Notes under the pieces: model-generated
The model's input: the letters and a program-made list of their open reading frames with translations, nothing else
Databases searched by the model: none
What the model was told of the DNA's origin: nothing
Position numbers and translations under genes: made by a program
Part shown: positions 36,623-45,982 of the stretch, in pieces
Layout of the letters: every line of letters starts with the position of its first letter
Position numbering within the stretch: position 1 is the first letter of the stretch
NCBI RefSeq assembly: GCF_003611465.1
Contig: NZ_RAXV01000013.1
Span: 1-64,000, forward strand
DNA from: Acinetobacter tianfuensis
Lineage (GTDB): Bacteria; Pseudomonadota; Gammaproteobacteria; Pseudomonadales; Moraxellaceae
Length of the DNA: 64,000 nucleotides
Direction: 5' to 3'

Positions 36623-36673
36623 CCTAAAACAACCATAAATTCAATGTATTAGTCTAGCAATACATAAAGTAAC

Positions 36674-36702
36674 TTGACTCTTTAGAGTATTTACTCTAAA
36701 AA
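36674..36702 (+). promoter_or_regulatory. weak -35/-10 promoter for the aldehyde dehydrogenase
   Basis: TTGACT at 36674-36679 and a TAAAAA at 36697-36702, spacer 17. The -10 is poor. The palindrome at 36681-36700 covers the spacer, which fits repression by steric block. Confidence 0.35.
36681..36700. promoter_or_regulatory. TetR operator candidate (palindrome)
   Basis: TTTAGAGTA-TT-TACTCTAAA is a perfect inverted repeat with 9-base arms and a 2-base spacer. An overlapping dyad ACTCTTTAGAGT lies at 36677-36688. It is the only strong dyad in the divergent gap between regulator and aldehyde dehydrogenase. Confidence 0.6.
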
Positions 36703-36736
36703 ATAATGATTCGCTCTTTGAAAATGGTCGTGCGGC

Positions 36737-38185
36737 ATGAACAGTCAGACTAAAACAACATCAATGACACCACATTCCTTTGAAATCCAGCACCTTCACG
36801 ATGTGCTTGAACAGCAAAAAAATGCTTATTTGCGCTACCCGCTGCCTACAGCTAAAGAACGCATCGACCGTTTGGCTAGGCTTAAGCGTATCTTAGTTAA
36901 GTATCAAGATCAATTTGCTGAAGCTATAAATCAAGACTACGGCAACCGTTCGATCAGTGAAACTAAAATTGGCGAACTGCTGACTTGCCTTGAGCACATT
37001 AAATATTACAGCAAAAACTTAACTGGCTGGATGAAACCTTCTAAGCGCCACATCGGCATTATCCATCAGCCGGCAAAAGGCTGGGTACAGTATCAGCCCT
37101 TAGGTGTGATCGGTATTATTACGCCATGGAACTACCCGCTGCTGCTATCAATTGGCCCGCTGATCTGCGCTTTAGCTGCCGGCAACCATGCCATGATTAA
37201 AATTTCCAGCGCCTCTGCCGCTTTTGGTTTTGTTTTAGAAAAAGCCTTGGCTGAAGCTTTTCCGCAAGAACTGGTCGCAGTCATTAATGGCGGCGGCGAA
37301 ATCTCAGATGCCTTCAGCCATTTGGCTTTTGACAAAATGATTTTCACTGGTTCAACCAATGTCGGTAAAACCGTGATGGCTGCGGCAGCAGAAAATTTAG
37401 TTCCAGTGATTTTAGAACTTGGCGGCAAGTCGCCAGTATTGGTGCATCCGTCTATCAGCCTGCAGGACGTAGCAGAACGTTTGGCTGTCGGTAAACTCTG
37501 GAATGCGGGTCAAACCTGTGTAGCGCCAGACTATATGTTCCTGCCCCGAGGCAAAACTGCAGAGTTTATTGACCATTTTAAAACATATGCAGAAGGCATG
37601 TATCCGCATTTGGCAGACAATCAGGATTACACTTCAATTATTAATGATAAACAGTACAACCGCCTGCAAGGCTATTTAGAAGATGCCCGTGAACAAGGCG
37701 CGCAAATCATTGAAGTTAATCCTGCAAATGAAGATGTCGCTGCTGTGCGTAAAATTGCGCCAACTTTGCTGACTGGAATCACGCCAGATATGCAAATTAT
37801 GCAAAATGAAATCTTTGGGCCAATTTTGCCTATCATGGAATATGATCAAATTGACGATGTAATTGACTTTATTAATAGCCGTCCGCGTCCACTTGCATTA
37901 TACTACTTCGACTTTGACCAAGCGCGCTCCGATTATGTCGCAGAACGTACCCATTCTGGACACTTCGGACAGAACACGGTACTCACTCATGTTGCACAGG
38001 ATGATCTGCCATTTGGCGGTGTCGGTGCTTCAGGCATGGGCAAGTATCATGGTCCTGAAGGTTTCTTTAGTTTGTCGCATGAACGTTCGGTAATGTCGAA
38101 TCCTAAGCTGTATAGCTTAAAATTCATTCTGCCGCCGTTTAATAAGCCGATTCACAAGCTAATTTCGAAGACGCTTCTTCGTTAA
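36737..38185 (+). CDS. aldehyde dehydrogenase, coniferyl-aldehyde-dehydrogenase-like
   Basis: 482 residues of the NAD(P)+ aldehyde dehydrogenase superfamily. Marks are GVIGIITPWNYPLLLSIGPL, FTGSTNVGKTVM, catalytic Glu in VILELGGKSPV and catalytic Cys in GQTCVAPDY, with LPFGGVGASGMGKYHG near the C-terminus. The closest resemblance I recognise is CalB-type coniferyl aldehyde dehydrogenase; a C-terminal KPIHKLISKTLLR tail may associate with membrane. It is divergent from a TetR gene and followed by a hairpin. Substrate could also be a long-chain aldehyde. Confidence 0.85.
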   Translation: MNSQTKTTSMTPHSFEIQHLHDVLEQQKNAYLRYPLPTAKERIDRLARLKRILVKYQDQFAEAINQDYGNRSISETKIGELLTCLEHIKYYSKNLTGWMKPSKRHIGIIHQPAKGWVQYQPLGVIGIITPWNYPLLLSIGPLICALAAGNHAMIKISSASAAFGFVLEKALAEAFPQELVAVINGGGEISDAFSHLAFDKMIFTGSTNVGKTVMAAAAENLVPVILELGGKSPVLVHPSISLQDVAERLAVGKLWNAGQTCVAPDYMFLPRGKTAEFIDHFKTYAEGMYPHLADNQDYTSIINDKQYNRLQGYLEDAREQGAQIIEVNPANEDVAAVRKIAPTLLTGITPDMQIMQNEIFGPILPIMEYDQIDDVIDFINSRPRPLALYYFDFDQARSDYVAERTHSGHFGQNTVLTHVAQDDLPFGGVGASGMGKYHGPEGFFSLSHERSVMSNPKLYSLKFILPPFNKPIHKLISKTLLR

Positions 38186-38193
38186 ATGATCAA

Positions 38194-38228
38194 GGCATGA
38201 GCTATTGCACTAGCTCATGTCGGTTTTT
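38194..38228 (+). terminator. terminator after the aldehyde dehydrogenase
   Basis: CATGAGCTA-TTGCAC-TAGCTCATG stem then GGTTTTTAT. Confidence 0.7.
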
Positions 38229-38240
38229 ATTCAAAATCGC

Positions 38241-38269
38241 TTGTCTTTTAAGCGTATTTTTGTTATAAA
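38241..38269 (+). promoter_or_regulatory. sigma70 promoter for rpmB-rpmG
   Basis: TTGTCT (38241-38246) and TATAAA (38264-38269) with a 17-base spacer, one mismatch each from consensus. It lies about 80 bases before the rpmB ATG and after the preceding terminator. Confidence 0.65.
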
Positions 38270-38350
38270 ACGCCCCTTGAATGAATTCAATCCGTTTATT
38301 TTTGACTGGCCATACAGATTTGCTGTTGGCTAAATCAATGGAGTTACACC

Positions 38351-38587
38351 ATGTCTAAGGTTTGCCAAGTTACCGGCAAGCGTCCAGTCGTTGGTAACAA
38401 CGTCTCACACGCCAACAACAAAACTAAGCGCCGGTTCGAGCCGAACCTGCACCACCACCGTTTCTGGTTAGAAACCGAAAAACGTTTCGTACGTCTTCGT
38501 CTAACTACAAAAGGTATGCGTATTATCGACAAATTGGGCATTGAAAAGGTTGTTGCTGACCTGCGTGCTCAAGGTCAAAAGATCTAA
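38351..38587 (+). CDS. rpmB: 50S ribosomal protein L28
   Basis: 78 residues, basic, with the L28 pattern [20 protein letters not shown] and [15 protein letters not shown] typical first gene of the rpmB-rpmG pair. TGGAGT precedes the ATG. Length matches the family. Confidence 0.97.
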   Translation: MSKVCQVTGKRPVVGNNVSHANNKTKRRFEPNLHHHRFWLETEKRFVRLRLTTKGMRIIDKLGIEKVVADLRAQGQKI

Positions 38588-38603
38588 GTAAGGAGTCAGG
38601 ACA

Positions 38604-38759
38604 ATGCGTGATAAGATTCGCTTAGTTTCTACAGCTGGTACAGGTTATTTCTATACCACTACTAAAAACAAACGTACTATGCCGGAAAAAATGGAAATCA
38701 AAAAATTTGATCCAAAAATCCGTCAACACGTGATTTTCAAAGAAGCTAAAATCAAATAA
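38604..38759 (+). CDS. rpmG: 50S ribosomal protein L33
   Basis: 51 residues: [20 protein letters not shown], then [17 protein letters not shown] and a C-terminal [10 protein letters not shown]. It lacks the two CxxC pairs of the zinc-binding L33 form, so it is the zinc-free (C-minus) type. AAGGAG lies ten bases before the ATG and the gene starts 16 bases after rpmB. A terminator follows. Confidence 0.97.
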   Translation: MRDKIRLVSTAGTGYFYTTTKNKRTMPEKMEIKKFDPKIRQHVIFKEAKIK

Positions 38760-38772
38760 TTTTAGTGATTTG

Positions 38773-38808
38773 AAAAAAAAGACGACCTTCTATGGTCGTT
38801 TTTTTTTG
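38773..38808 (+). terminator. rpmG: terminator after rpmG
   Basis: AAAAAGACGACC-TTCTAT-GGTCGTTTTTTTTT hairpin with long T-run. Confidence 0.85.
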
Positions 38809-38902
38809 CATTTTTTTTATGCATCTTGCTACACTTTCCCTCATTCTTGGCATTACTTGTGCTTATTCTTTTTACCCTTAACTTTGGCTTAAGGAGTTTT
38901 TA

Positions 38903-40621
38903 GTGCCACATGATGTAGAACTCATTATTTTACTTGCGGTTGGTTTCGGCTTAGCCCTTGTATTTGGCTATATCGCTGCCCGTTTACGCCTCCCCCCGCT
39001 GATCGGATATTTAATTGCCGGTATTATTATTAGCCCAAACACACCGGGTATTGTCGGCGACATTCACCTCGCCAATCAATTAGCCGAACTTGGGGTCATG
39101 TTCCTCATGTTTGGCGTAGGCATGCACTTTTCACTCAATGATTTGATGCAGGTCCGCCGTATCGCCTTGCCTGGCGCTATTCTGCAAATTGCAGTAGCAA
39201 CCCTGCTCGGTATGGGCGTCTCTATGTTTTGGGGCTGGAGTTTTGGCTCGGCACTCATTTTTGGCTTAAGTTTATCTTGCGCCAGTACAGTTGTCTTACT
39301 CAAAGCCTTAGGCGACCGCGGCCTGCTGGAATCTGTAAACGGTAAAATTGCCGTGGGCTGGCTGCTGGTGGAAGATTTAGTCATGGTGCTGGCTTTGGTG
39401 CTATTGCCTGCAACTGCTGTACTTTTAGGCGGTCAAGCGCTGGAGGGCACTGACAGCAACGAAAATATCTGGCTGACTTTAGCTATAACCTTATTAAAAG
39501 TGACTGGCTTTATTGCCTTCATGCTGATTATCGGCAAGCGCCTAGTGCCTAAAATCATGCAAATTGTGGCGCGTTTAGGTTCTCGGGAACTATTTACGCT
39601 GACGGTTGTTGCCGCCGCCATCTCAATTGCTTTCGGCGCCTATAAAGTCTTTGGCGTTTCGATGGCGCTGGGCGCATTCTTTGCTGGCATGGTGGTCAAA
39701 GAGTCTGACTTCAGCCACCGCGCAGAGGAAGAAACCCTGCCGCTGCGTGAAATTTTTGCCATTCTGTTCTTTGTTTCTGTCGGCATGCTGTTTGACCCGC
39801 GCATCTTAATTGAGCAGCCGCTACATGTACTGGCCGTTGCCGGCATTATTATGGTGGGTAAAACCATCGCTGCGATGGCGCTGGTGCTGTTTTTCCGCTA
39901 TCCAATCAATACCGCTTTGACTGTTGGCGCTTCACTTGCGCAAATTGGCGAGTTCTCTTTCATTTTAGCCGCACTAGGCGTTTCCCTGAAGTTGCTCTCC
40001 GTAGAAGGGCAAAACCTGATTTTAGCCGGCGCATTAATCTCCATTACGCTCAATACATTCATTTTCTCTGCAATTGAGCCGATTCAAAAATGGATCCGTG
40101 AACGCTCTACCCTTGCGCGTATGCTGGAACGCAGCGGTGACCCGTTAGCAATGCTACCGGATGAAGTCTCTCAGGATTATTTACGCGATCAAGTGGTGAT
40201 TGTCGGTCATGGTGAAGTCGGCCGCCGTATCACCCGCACATTAATGGAACAGAACATTAAAGTCGTGATTGCCGAAGAAAACCGTGAAATTGTAGAAAAT
40301 CTGCGTGAAAAAGGCATTGCGGCAGTATCAGGTATTGCAACTGAGCCGAGCGTGCTGATTCAGGCCCATATTCAGCATGCCCGCCTGCTGGTGCTTTCCC
40401 CTATGGATATTTTAGATATTCATAAAATTGTGGATATTGCGAAAACTCTGAATCCTCAGATTCAAGTCTTAGTCTGCGCTGCCAGTAAAGAAGAAGCTGA
40501 AGTCATCCGTAAGGATAATATTGGCGAAGTGTATTACGCCAAAGAGGAAATGGCGAAAAATATGAGCAACCATATTTTAAACCAAATTCAAATTGCGCAT
40601 CATGAAGCGCCTAGCCACTAA
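38903..40621 (+). CDS. ybaL: YbaL-like monovalent cation:proton antiporter (CPA2)
   Basis: 572 residues. About twelve membrane helices up to residue 395, with LRLPPLIGYLIAGIII, MFGVGMHFSL, the double-acid region GWLLVEDLVMVLALVLLP and LREIFAILFFVSVGMLFDP, followed by a cytoplasmic RCK/TrkA-N domain with the dinucleotide-binding VVIVGHGEVGRRITR (about residues 425-440). That is the KefB/KefC/YbaL architecture. Start is GTG at 38903, following TAAGGAG. KefB/C need an ancillary oxidoreductase; none is adjacent, which favours YbaL over KefC. Confidence 0.87.
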   Translation: MPHDVELIILLAVGFGLALVFGYIAARLRLPPLIGYLIAGIIISPNTPGIVGDIHLANQLAELGVMFLMFGVGMHFSLNDLMQVRRIALPGAILQIAVATLLGMGVSMFWGWSFGSALIFGLSLSCASTVVLLKALGDRGLLESVNGKIAVGWLLVEDLVMVLALVLLPATAVLLGGQALEGTDSNENIWLTLAITLLKVTGFIAFMLIIGKRLVPKIMQIVARLGSRELFTLTVVAAAISIAFGAYKVFGVSMALGAFFAGMVVKESDFSHRAEEETLPLREIFAILFFVSVGMLFDPRILIEQPLHVLAVAGIIMVGKTIAAMALVLFFRYPINTALTVGASLAQIGEFSFILAALGVSLKLLSVEGQNLILAGALISITLNTFIFSAIEPIQKWIRERSTLARMLERSGDPLAMLPDEVSQDYLRDQVVIVGHGEVGRRITRTLMEQNIKVVIAEENREIVENLREKGIAAVSGIATEPSVLIQAHIQHARLLVLSPMDILDIHKIVDIAKTLNPQIQVLVCAASKEEAEVIRKDNIGEVYYAKEEMAKNMSNHILNQIQIAHHEAPSH

Positions 40622-40637
40622 GCTGCTTCCGGCTCAA

Positions 40638-40668
40638 TAAAAAACGCGCTTGAACAGCGCGTTTTTTA
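40638..40668. terminator. bidirectional terminator after ybaL
   Basis: AAAAAACGCGCT-TGAAC-AGCGCGTTTTTT, between convergent genes. Confidence 0.85.
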
Positions 40669-40679
40669 CTTTTTTAGTA

Positions 40680-40958
40680 TTAACTCATAAATTGCGGTTT
40701 TTCGTCGACAATTTCCGCTTGCCACTCATTGACCTGCTTTTCCAGCAGACAATACAGCGCAGCTTGGATCATGTGCTGTGCAATGACAGGTGTCTGATCC
40801 CCCAAAATCGCTTTTACTTCTTCATTAAATTGGATAGTCACCAAAGGCTCTTTTTCAGATCCAGCATTGCGCAGCGCCAACTCGCCGCCTTCCAGCTGAA
40901 CCAGCTCTAAAACGGCTTCCTGATTTCCAAATAATTCTTTCAATTGCTCTATAGACAT
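40680..40958 (-). CDS. small conserved hypothetical protein
   Basis: 92 residues from ATG 40958 (MSIEQLKELFGNQEAV), with a strong GGAGG upstream; a longer frame exists but would start before this site. Acidic, soluble, helix-rich in its predicted sequence, ending EIVDEKPQFMS. No family is recognised. It follows the DUF6586 gene by 105 bases and may be in the same operon, both being minus-strand. Confidence 0.75.
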   Translation of the reverse strand: MSIEQLKELFGNQEAVLELVQLEGGELALRNAGSEKEPLVTIQFNEEVKAILGDQTPVIAQHMIQAALYCLLEKQVNEWQAEIVDEKPQFMS

Positions 40959-41063
40959 AGGTCCTCCATGTGCAACATGGTGGCAAAGGCATTCGCGCTT
41001 TGCATTGCTTAGATTATTATATATCGGGGTCACTTTTGAAAATTCAAGCGCCGAGTATCAGGT

Positions 41064-41567
41064 TTAAAATTCAACCATCTCATTGCGGAAACCGTCAATC
41101 AGCTGCGTCAGGTCACGATGCCATTCACGTAAAATATGCGTATCTGGCAGCCATGCTTGCGGGGATTGCGTCACTTTGATAATTAAGTTTGACGATGTTT
41201 CATCTTCTGGCTCTGGCGTACTGGGTTCAGGCGCATACTGACACATGCGGTATGCGCGTTTCAGTTCAGCAATAAAACCATCCTTTGCCAATTTCTGCAG
41301 AACAGAAATCTCTGGAGAAACCTGACCTTTTTGCGCCATCGCATCTTCGATAGATTTTAAAGTCGGGCTGAAGTCATTTAAACGGTAATAACGCACCAGC
41401 TCCTGCAAAAATGCTAAAACTGCGCCATGCAAATGAAAAACTGCGGCTTCACGGTGCGCCTGCGCTTGCTGAATATGTTCTGTCTGCTCTGCCTGCTGGC
41501 ATGAAAGACGGGCAAAATACAATTTTTGATTAGTACGGTCAGCATGAAAACGGGCAACACGAGACAT
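41064..41567 (-). CDS. DUF6586 family protein
   Basis: 167 residues. N-terminal SRVARFHADRTNQKLYFARL and the helical segments around VFHLHGAVLAFLQELVRYY fit DUF6586, a soluble protein family of pseudomonads and acinetobacters with no assigned role. A C-terminal acidic linker (EPSTPEPEDETSS) is followed by a short folded part. No signal peptide or membrane helix. Confidence 0.75.
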   Translation of the reverse strand: MSRVARFHADRTNQKLYFARLSCQQAEQTEHIQQAQAHREAAVFHLHGAVLAFLQELVRYYRLNDFSPTLKSIEDAMAQKGQVSPEISVLQKLAKDGFIAELKRAYRMCQYAPEPSTPEPEDETSSNLIIKVTQSPQAWLPDTHILREWHRDLTQLIDGFRNEMVEF

Positions 41568-41798
41568 GAAAATAATTCCTAAATTTTGGCTATCAGCGCT
41601 TGCTCAAGCTTAAACTTAATTTTATGAAAATCACAATAAATATTATGGATGATCGATTTCAATGAAATAGATTGCACATTTTGCATAAACCGCACTTGGC
41701 GGATCAATTGACCTGATAACTGCAGCGCAGACAGTGCGGCATATATTTTTTCATTATCAGCCCATAAAAAAAGGAGCAATTACTGCTCCCTTTTTCAT
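41568..41798. other. intergenic region before the RRM gene
   Basis: About 230 bases. It contains the terminator of the RRM gene (41766-41795) and, upstream of the DUF6586 start, AT-rich sequence. A frame of 66 codons on the minus strand begins inside that terminator and is rejected as coding. Confidence 0.5.
41766..41795 (-). terminator. terminator after the RRM gene
   Basis: AAAAAAAGGAGCA / TGCTCCCTTTTT hairpin between 41799 and the next minus-strand gene. Confidence 0.8.
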
Positions 41799-42050
41799 TT
41801 ACGCTTGCGGTTTGTCTTCCGCTGCTTTTACGCGAATGCCCATGCCTTTTACTTTCAGCGTGTTCAAGCCTTTGATTGCTTTCACCGCTTCACGGCCATT
41901 TGGCATCTCTACAAAGCCAAAACCTTTTGACTTGCCTGTGTCTTTCTCCGTGACTACCACAGCAGACTCAACCTTGCCAAATGGCTTGAACAATTCAAGC
42001 AATTCCGCTTCTGTCACCGAGCGCTCTAAGTTACGTACTAAAATATTCAT
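41799..42050 (-). CDS. single-RRM RNA-binding protein
   Basis: 83 residues forming one RNA recognition motif: RNP2 ILVRNL (residues 3-8) and RNP1 KSKGFGFVEM (about 41-50). Small cold-shock-like RRM proteins are best known in cyanobacteria and some proteobacteria and bind single-stranded RNA. The C-terminus AAEDKPQA is unstructured. It is monocistronic with its own terminator. Confidence 0.9.
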   Translation of the reverse strand: MNILVRNLERSVTEAELLELFKPFGKVESAVVVTEKDTGKSKGFGFVEMPNGREAVKAIKGLNTLKVKGMGIRVKAAEDKPQA

Positions 42051-42139
42051 TCATTTTTCCAAATAGGCAGCATCATCAAAAAGCATTTGCCTATTTTTGC
42101 TTTTTGAACTTGCGTGCTAAATCACGTCAATCTGCTATT

Positions 42140-44128
42140 TTAATCGAGATCGATACCAAAATCTAAATTAATCGACTTACGTTCAATTAATGCCGTTTTG
42201 ACCGTTTGTTCACGCTGCTTATAGTGCGTTTCCGAAGTGCACAAATTGCGGGTTAAATCATTCAAGAAATAGCTTTCAACTTTACGGCCCTGCTCATCAA
42301 CCGTATCCCGCGCCCACATATTTAAGTTTTGCTTGGTCAAAATCAGTTCATTCTGCGCACGGGTTAATGCCACATACAACACACGGCGCTCTTCTTCAAC
42401 ATCATCAAAGTCACCCTGCGCACGCGCATGCGGGTATTGGCCTGCAGAAACGTTCGCAACATAACAGACTTTCTGCTCTGTGCCTTTAGCCGAATGAATC
42501 GTAATCAAAGTCACCACATCATCTTCAGACTGACGTTCAATCTCAGAAATAGACATTGGATCAAGCACGTATTCTTCTAAAAACTCACTGAGCTGACCAT
42601 GCTTAGACGCCAGCTGCTTCACCAGTTCAAAATCACCCTGACGGCGGTTCCAGTCTTTCTTGTAGTTTTCAGACAGCTGTTCTTCAATCGCTTGAATAGC
42701 CAAACTGACGCATTCTTTAACTTCATGACGGATCACCATCATTTGCTTCATCATGAGGATGGCTTGATCCGGAACTTTGCCAAATTTTTCCAGCTTCTGC
42801 GCAATCGCATCCATTTCTGGCTCAAGCAGCAGTTGATGAGACAGCTTGCTTGCGCCAACATCGCCTACGCCATTCCATAAGGTCAAAAAGCGCATCCATG
42901 CGATGTCATCCAGCGGATTCGCCACTACACGTAATAAACTCAGTAAATCTTTTACATGCGCCGTTTCAAGCAGTTTCATGCCGCCAATAAAACGGTAAGG
43001 AATATTGGCCGCAATGCAGGCAGCTTCAATATGGCGGGCCGCAAAACTTGAACGCACCAAAACCATATGATCATTCCACTTGGCGCCTTGCAAGTAATGG
43101 CGCTCTTTAATATCAATCGCAATCCATTTCGCTTCATCAAATTCATTCGGGAAAATATGCATTTTCGGCTTAATGCCTTCACCGCGGCAGGCATCTAAAC
43201 GTTTATCATATTTGATGGAACTTTGGTCCAGCAGCCAGTTCGACAGGTCTAAAATTTCCTGTGTTGATCGGTAGTTTTTTTCCAATTTAAAAATCTGCGC
43301 ATTTGGCACGCGCTCTTTAAAATGGTGGATATTTTCAAAGTCTGCACCGCGGAAGCCATAAATAGACTGCGCGTCATCGCCAACACAGAACAAATGCACT
43401 TTGTCTTTTAAAGGTTCAAGCAGCGCCCATTGCAATGGGTTGGTGTCCTGCATTTCATCCACCAGCATGTGCTGGCAAATAGACGAAACATAATCCGCCA
43501 GGCCTTCGGACTGTGCCAATGCAGAAGCCACAACGGCTAAAATATCATCATAATCTAAGAAGCTGCGCGCACGCTTGCGGTTTTCATATTCCTTCATGAC
43601 CTCCGCAATTTCATCTTTCATATCCAAAAATTCAGGCAGCTGTTTTTCTAAAGCCAAACTGAGTTTTTGACGGGTATTTCGCGCAAAAGAATAGAGGTCG
43701 CAAAGCTCTTTCGGCTTTGGCAGCTGATTCGGATTTTTCTTATCATCTTTACCGCGAATCAGGCGGAACAGCATCATCTGATCATCACGGTCAATAATCG
43801 AAAATTGCTCTAAGCCAAAAGCATTTGGAATACGGCGCAGCAGATACATGCAGAAAGTGTGAAAAGTCGATGCACGCAAGCCTTTGGCCTGTTCACCCAA
43901 TGCCATCTCTACACGCGCCACAATTTCACTGGCGGCACGGCGGGTAAAGGTTAAAATTTGAATTTGATTGGCAGGTACACCCTGATCAATCAGGTAGGCC
44001 GCACGCGCCACGATGGTTTTGGTTTTGCCGCAGCCCGCACCCGCCAAGACCAAACTGTGCTGTGTTTCAGTTGTGGCTGCTTGTTTTTGCTGCGGATTTA
44101 ATTCATCAATCAGGCTGGCTAAACTCAT
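42140..44128 (-). CDS. UvrD/Rep-family superfamily 1 DNA helicase
   Basis: 662 residues. Helicase motifs in order: Q motif NPQQKQAA, Walker A LVLAGAGCGKT, motif Ia LTFTRRAASEI, II (VDEMQDTN), III (GDDAQSIYGFRGA), IV (FKLEKNYRS), V (VVTLITIHSAKGTE) and VI (VALTRAQNEL). It moves 3' to 5' and acts in repair or replication restart. UvrD and Rep in E. coli are about 670-720 residues; sequence alone does not decide between Rep-like and UvrD-like roles, so I leave the symbol blank. It lies alone in its strand run. Confidence 0.88.
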   Translation of the reverse strand: MSLASLIDELNPQQKQAATTETQHSLVLAGAGCGKTKTIVARAAYLIDQGVPANQIQILTFTRRAASEIVARVEMALGEQAKGLRASTFHTFCMYLLRRIPNAFGLEQFSIIDRDDQMMLFRLIRGKDDKKNPNQLPKPKELCDLYSFARNTRQKLSLALEKQLPEFLDMKDEIAEVMKEYENRKRARSFLDYDDILAVVASALAQSEGLADYVSSICQHMLVDEMQDTNPLQWALLEPLKDKVHLFCVGDDAQSIYGFRGADFENIHHFKERVPNAQIFKLEKNYRSTQEILDLSNWLLDQSSIKYDKRLDACRGEGIKPKMHIFPNEFDEAKWIAIDIKERHYLQGAKWNDHMVLVRSSFAARHIEAACIAANIPYRFIGGMKLLETAHVKDLLSLLRVVANPLDDIAWMRFLTLWNGVGDVGASKLSHQLLLEPEMDAIAQKLEKFGKVPDQAILMMKQMMVIRHEVKECVSLAIQAIEEQLSENYKKDWNRRQGDFELVKQLASKHGQLSEFLEEYVLDPMSISEIERQSEDDVVTLITIHSAKGTEQKVCYVANVSAGQYPHARAQGDFDDVEEERRVLYVALTRAQNELILTKQNLNMWARDTVDEQGRKVESYFLNDLTRNLCTSETHYKQREQTVKTALIERKSINLDFGIDLD

Positions 44129-44229
44129 GGTGTCTCATCGTGCTAAATAGACGCGTAGTTTAACAGAGCTGACTGCAGAAAACTTCATGAAGAAAAATCA
44201 GCTCAAAGGCGGAAACAGAAAAAATGGCA

Positions 44230-45369
44230 TCACTTTGCATCAAGCAAAGTCTGAACAAAAACCTTCACGCTCTGTTCTAAATTTTTCTCCGCATTTTTTA
44301 GCGCATCCTGCAAACTGCAGTCAGGCGGATTAATCCCGATAATTTGGCTAAAGCCCAGCTCATATAAATTTTCAATCCCCTCACCAACGACGCCAGCAAA
44401 TGCAATCACTGGTTTATTCAAACCCTTTGCGGCCTGAGCAACGCCATACGGCGTTTTGCCAAATTGGGTCTGAAAATCGATTTTGCCTTCGCCCGTCAGC
44501 ACATAATCCGCCTGCGCAATTTTCTGCGCCAGCTGAGTCTGCTCAACCATCAGCTCTACGCCAGATTGGATCAATGCACCTGCAAACGCCATAAGGCCAA
44601 AACCCAGACCACCTGCAGCTCCCGCACCTGCTGTATGTCGCAATTTTTTCTCAAGCGCGCTTTCAACAATATCCGCACAATGGCTGAGATTGGCATCCAG
44701 CTGTTCGACCATTTCTGCTGTTGCACCTTTTTGCGGGCCAAAGACATAAGATGCGCCCTTTTGACCGCACAGCGGATTATTCACATCACTGGCGATTATG
44801 ATTTCGGTCTGCGCTAAACGAGGATCAAGTTGAGTCACATCGATCTGTACGGTTTGATGCAAGTTTCCGCCACAAACAGCAATTTCTGCACCTTGATGAT
44901 TGAAGAATTTAGCACCCAATGCCTGCGCCATACCCGCACCGCCATCATTGGTCACACTGCCTCCCAAACCAATAATGATCCTCTTCACACCATGCGCTAA
45001 AGCGGCTTTGATCATTTCACCTGTGCCATAAGTCGATGTAAGCAAAGGATTGCGCTCAGCCAAACTCACAAGATGAATACCATTCGCTTTTGCCATTTCA
45101 ATCACTGCAGTTTGCCCTGCATCAATAAGACCGAAATAAGTAACAATACGTTGATTTGGCAAAGGTCCTGCAAGCTCTATCTCAACTTTTTGCCCATGGC
45201 AAACACTGAGTAATGCATCCACAGTTCCCTCGCCGCCATCTGCCATTGGCACTGCGATGATCTGTGCATCAGGTATAAGCTGTAAAATTGCACGCTGCAT
45301 AACATCACAGGCCTGCTCTGCTGACATACTTTCTTTAAATGAGTCTGGCGCTAAAACAAATATTTTCAT
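44230..45369 (-). CDS. glycerate kinase
   Basis: 379 residues of the glycerate kinase type 1 family (GarK/GlxK), which phosphorylates D-glycerate. Seen: APDSFKESMSAEQAC at the N-terminus, PMADGGEGTVDALL, IIGLGGSVTNDGGAGMAQALGA, and GKIDFQTQFGKTPYGVAQAAK. It is usually encoded with tartronate semialdehyde or glucarate genes; no such neighbours are present here, so physiological context is unclear. The specific paralogue (garK or glxK) cannot be chosen. Confidence 0.9.
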   Translation of the reverse strand: MKIFVLAPDSFKESMSAEQACDVMQRAILQLIPDAQIIAVPMADGGEGTVDALLSVCHGQKVEIELAGPLPNQRIVTYFGLIDAGQTAVIEMAKANGIHLVSLAERNPLLTSTYGTGEMIKAALAHGVKRIIIGLGGSVTNDGGAGMAQALGAKFFNHQGAEIAVCGGNLHQTVQIDVTQLDPRLAQTEIIIASDVNNPLCGQKGASYVFGPQKGATAEMVEQLDANLSHCADIVESALEKKLRHTAGAGAAGGLGFGLMAFAGALIQSGVELMVEQTQLAQKIAQADYVLTGEGKIDFQTQFGKTPYGVAQAAKGLNKPVIAFAGVVGEGIENLYELGFSQIIGINPPDCSLQDALKNAEKNLEQSVKVFVQTLLDAK

Positions 45370-45462
45370 GCTGTGTTTTTTTCATGGATTATTGCCAGTT
45401 AAACATGTTTTCACCTTATTTTCCTTTAGACTGAAATAAAATTTGGTCTTAGAAGAATATCC

Positions 45463-45912
45463 ATGTCTCGAATTAACCTCGGTCAATCTGCACCCGACCT
45501 ATACAAAAAAGTTGCAGAACTGGATGCGCTGGCGATGCAAAAAATACAAGAAGCGCAGCTGGATGAAGGCTTTGCGCATTTGCTGAAACTGCGCGCGTCA
45601 CAACTCAACCAATGCGCATTTTGTATTCGCCTGCATACACAGGATGCATTAAAAACGGGTGAATCCATCGACAGAGTCAGTCTGCTGAATGCATGGCGCG
45701 AAACTGAATATTTCACAGCAGCAGAACGCGCTGCGTTAAGTTTAATAGAAGCGATTACATTGATCTCTGCAAGCCAAGTTCCTGATGCCGTTTATGAAGA
45801 TGCGCTGCCATTTTTAACTGATGCCCAAGTCAGCGCGATTGAATGGCTGTCTATTGTGATTAATGCATGGAACCGCATCGCCATCAGCAGCCGTTATACC
45901 GTCAAACCCTAA
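45463..45912 (+). CDS. carboxymuconolactone-decarboxylase/AhpD-like protein
   Basis: 149 residues. The catalytic motif LNQCAFCIRLHTQDALKTG has a CxxC pair (residues about 50-53) followed by His, as in AhpD-type alkylhydroperoxidases of the CMD superfamily. The rest is helical. It could reduce peroxides with a thiol partner. No peroxiredoxin gene is adjacent. The gene lies between glycerate kinase (divergent) and a terminator. Confidence 0.85.
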   Translation: MSRINLGQSAPDLYKKVAELDALAMQKIQEAQLDEGFAHLLKLRASQLNQCAFCIRLHTQDALKTGESIDRVSLLNAWRETEYFTAAERAALSLIEAITLISASQVPDAVYEDALPFLTDAQVSAIEWLSIVINAWNRIAISSRYTVKP

Positions 45913-45922
45913 GTTTGAATCT

Positions 45923-45952
45923 AAAAAAAGAGCGCTATCTCGCGCTCTTTTT
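45923..45952 (+). terminator. terminator after the AhpD-like gene
   Basis: AAAAGAGCGC-TATCTC-GCGCTCTTTTT, also symmetrical for the convergent hdeD gene. Confidence 0.8.
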
Positions 45953-45982
45953 AAACCTCAACCCACTCCGCCTGCATCTGCG

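Noticed and set aside
41579-41779. 66-codon minus-strand frame between the RRM and DUF6586 genes
   Set aside because: It begins inside the RRM-gene terminator and has no ribosome binding site or coding character.
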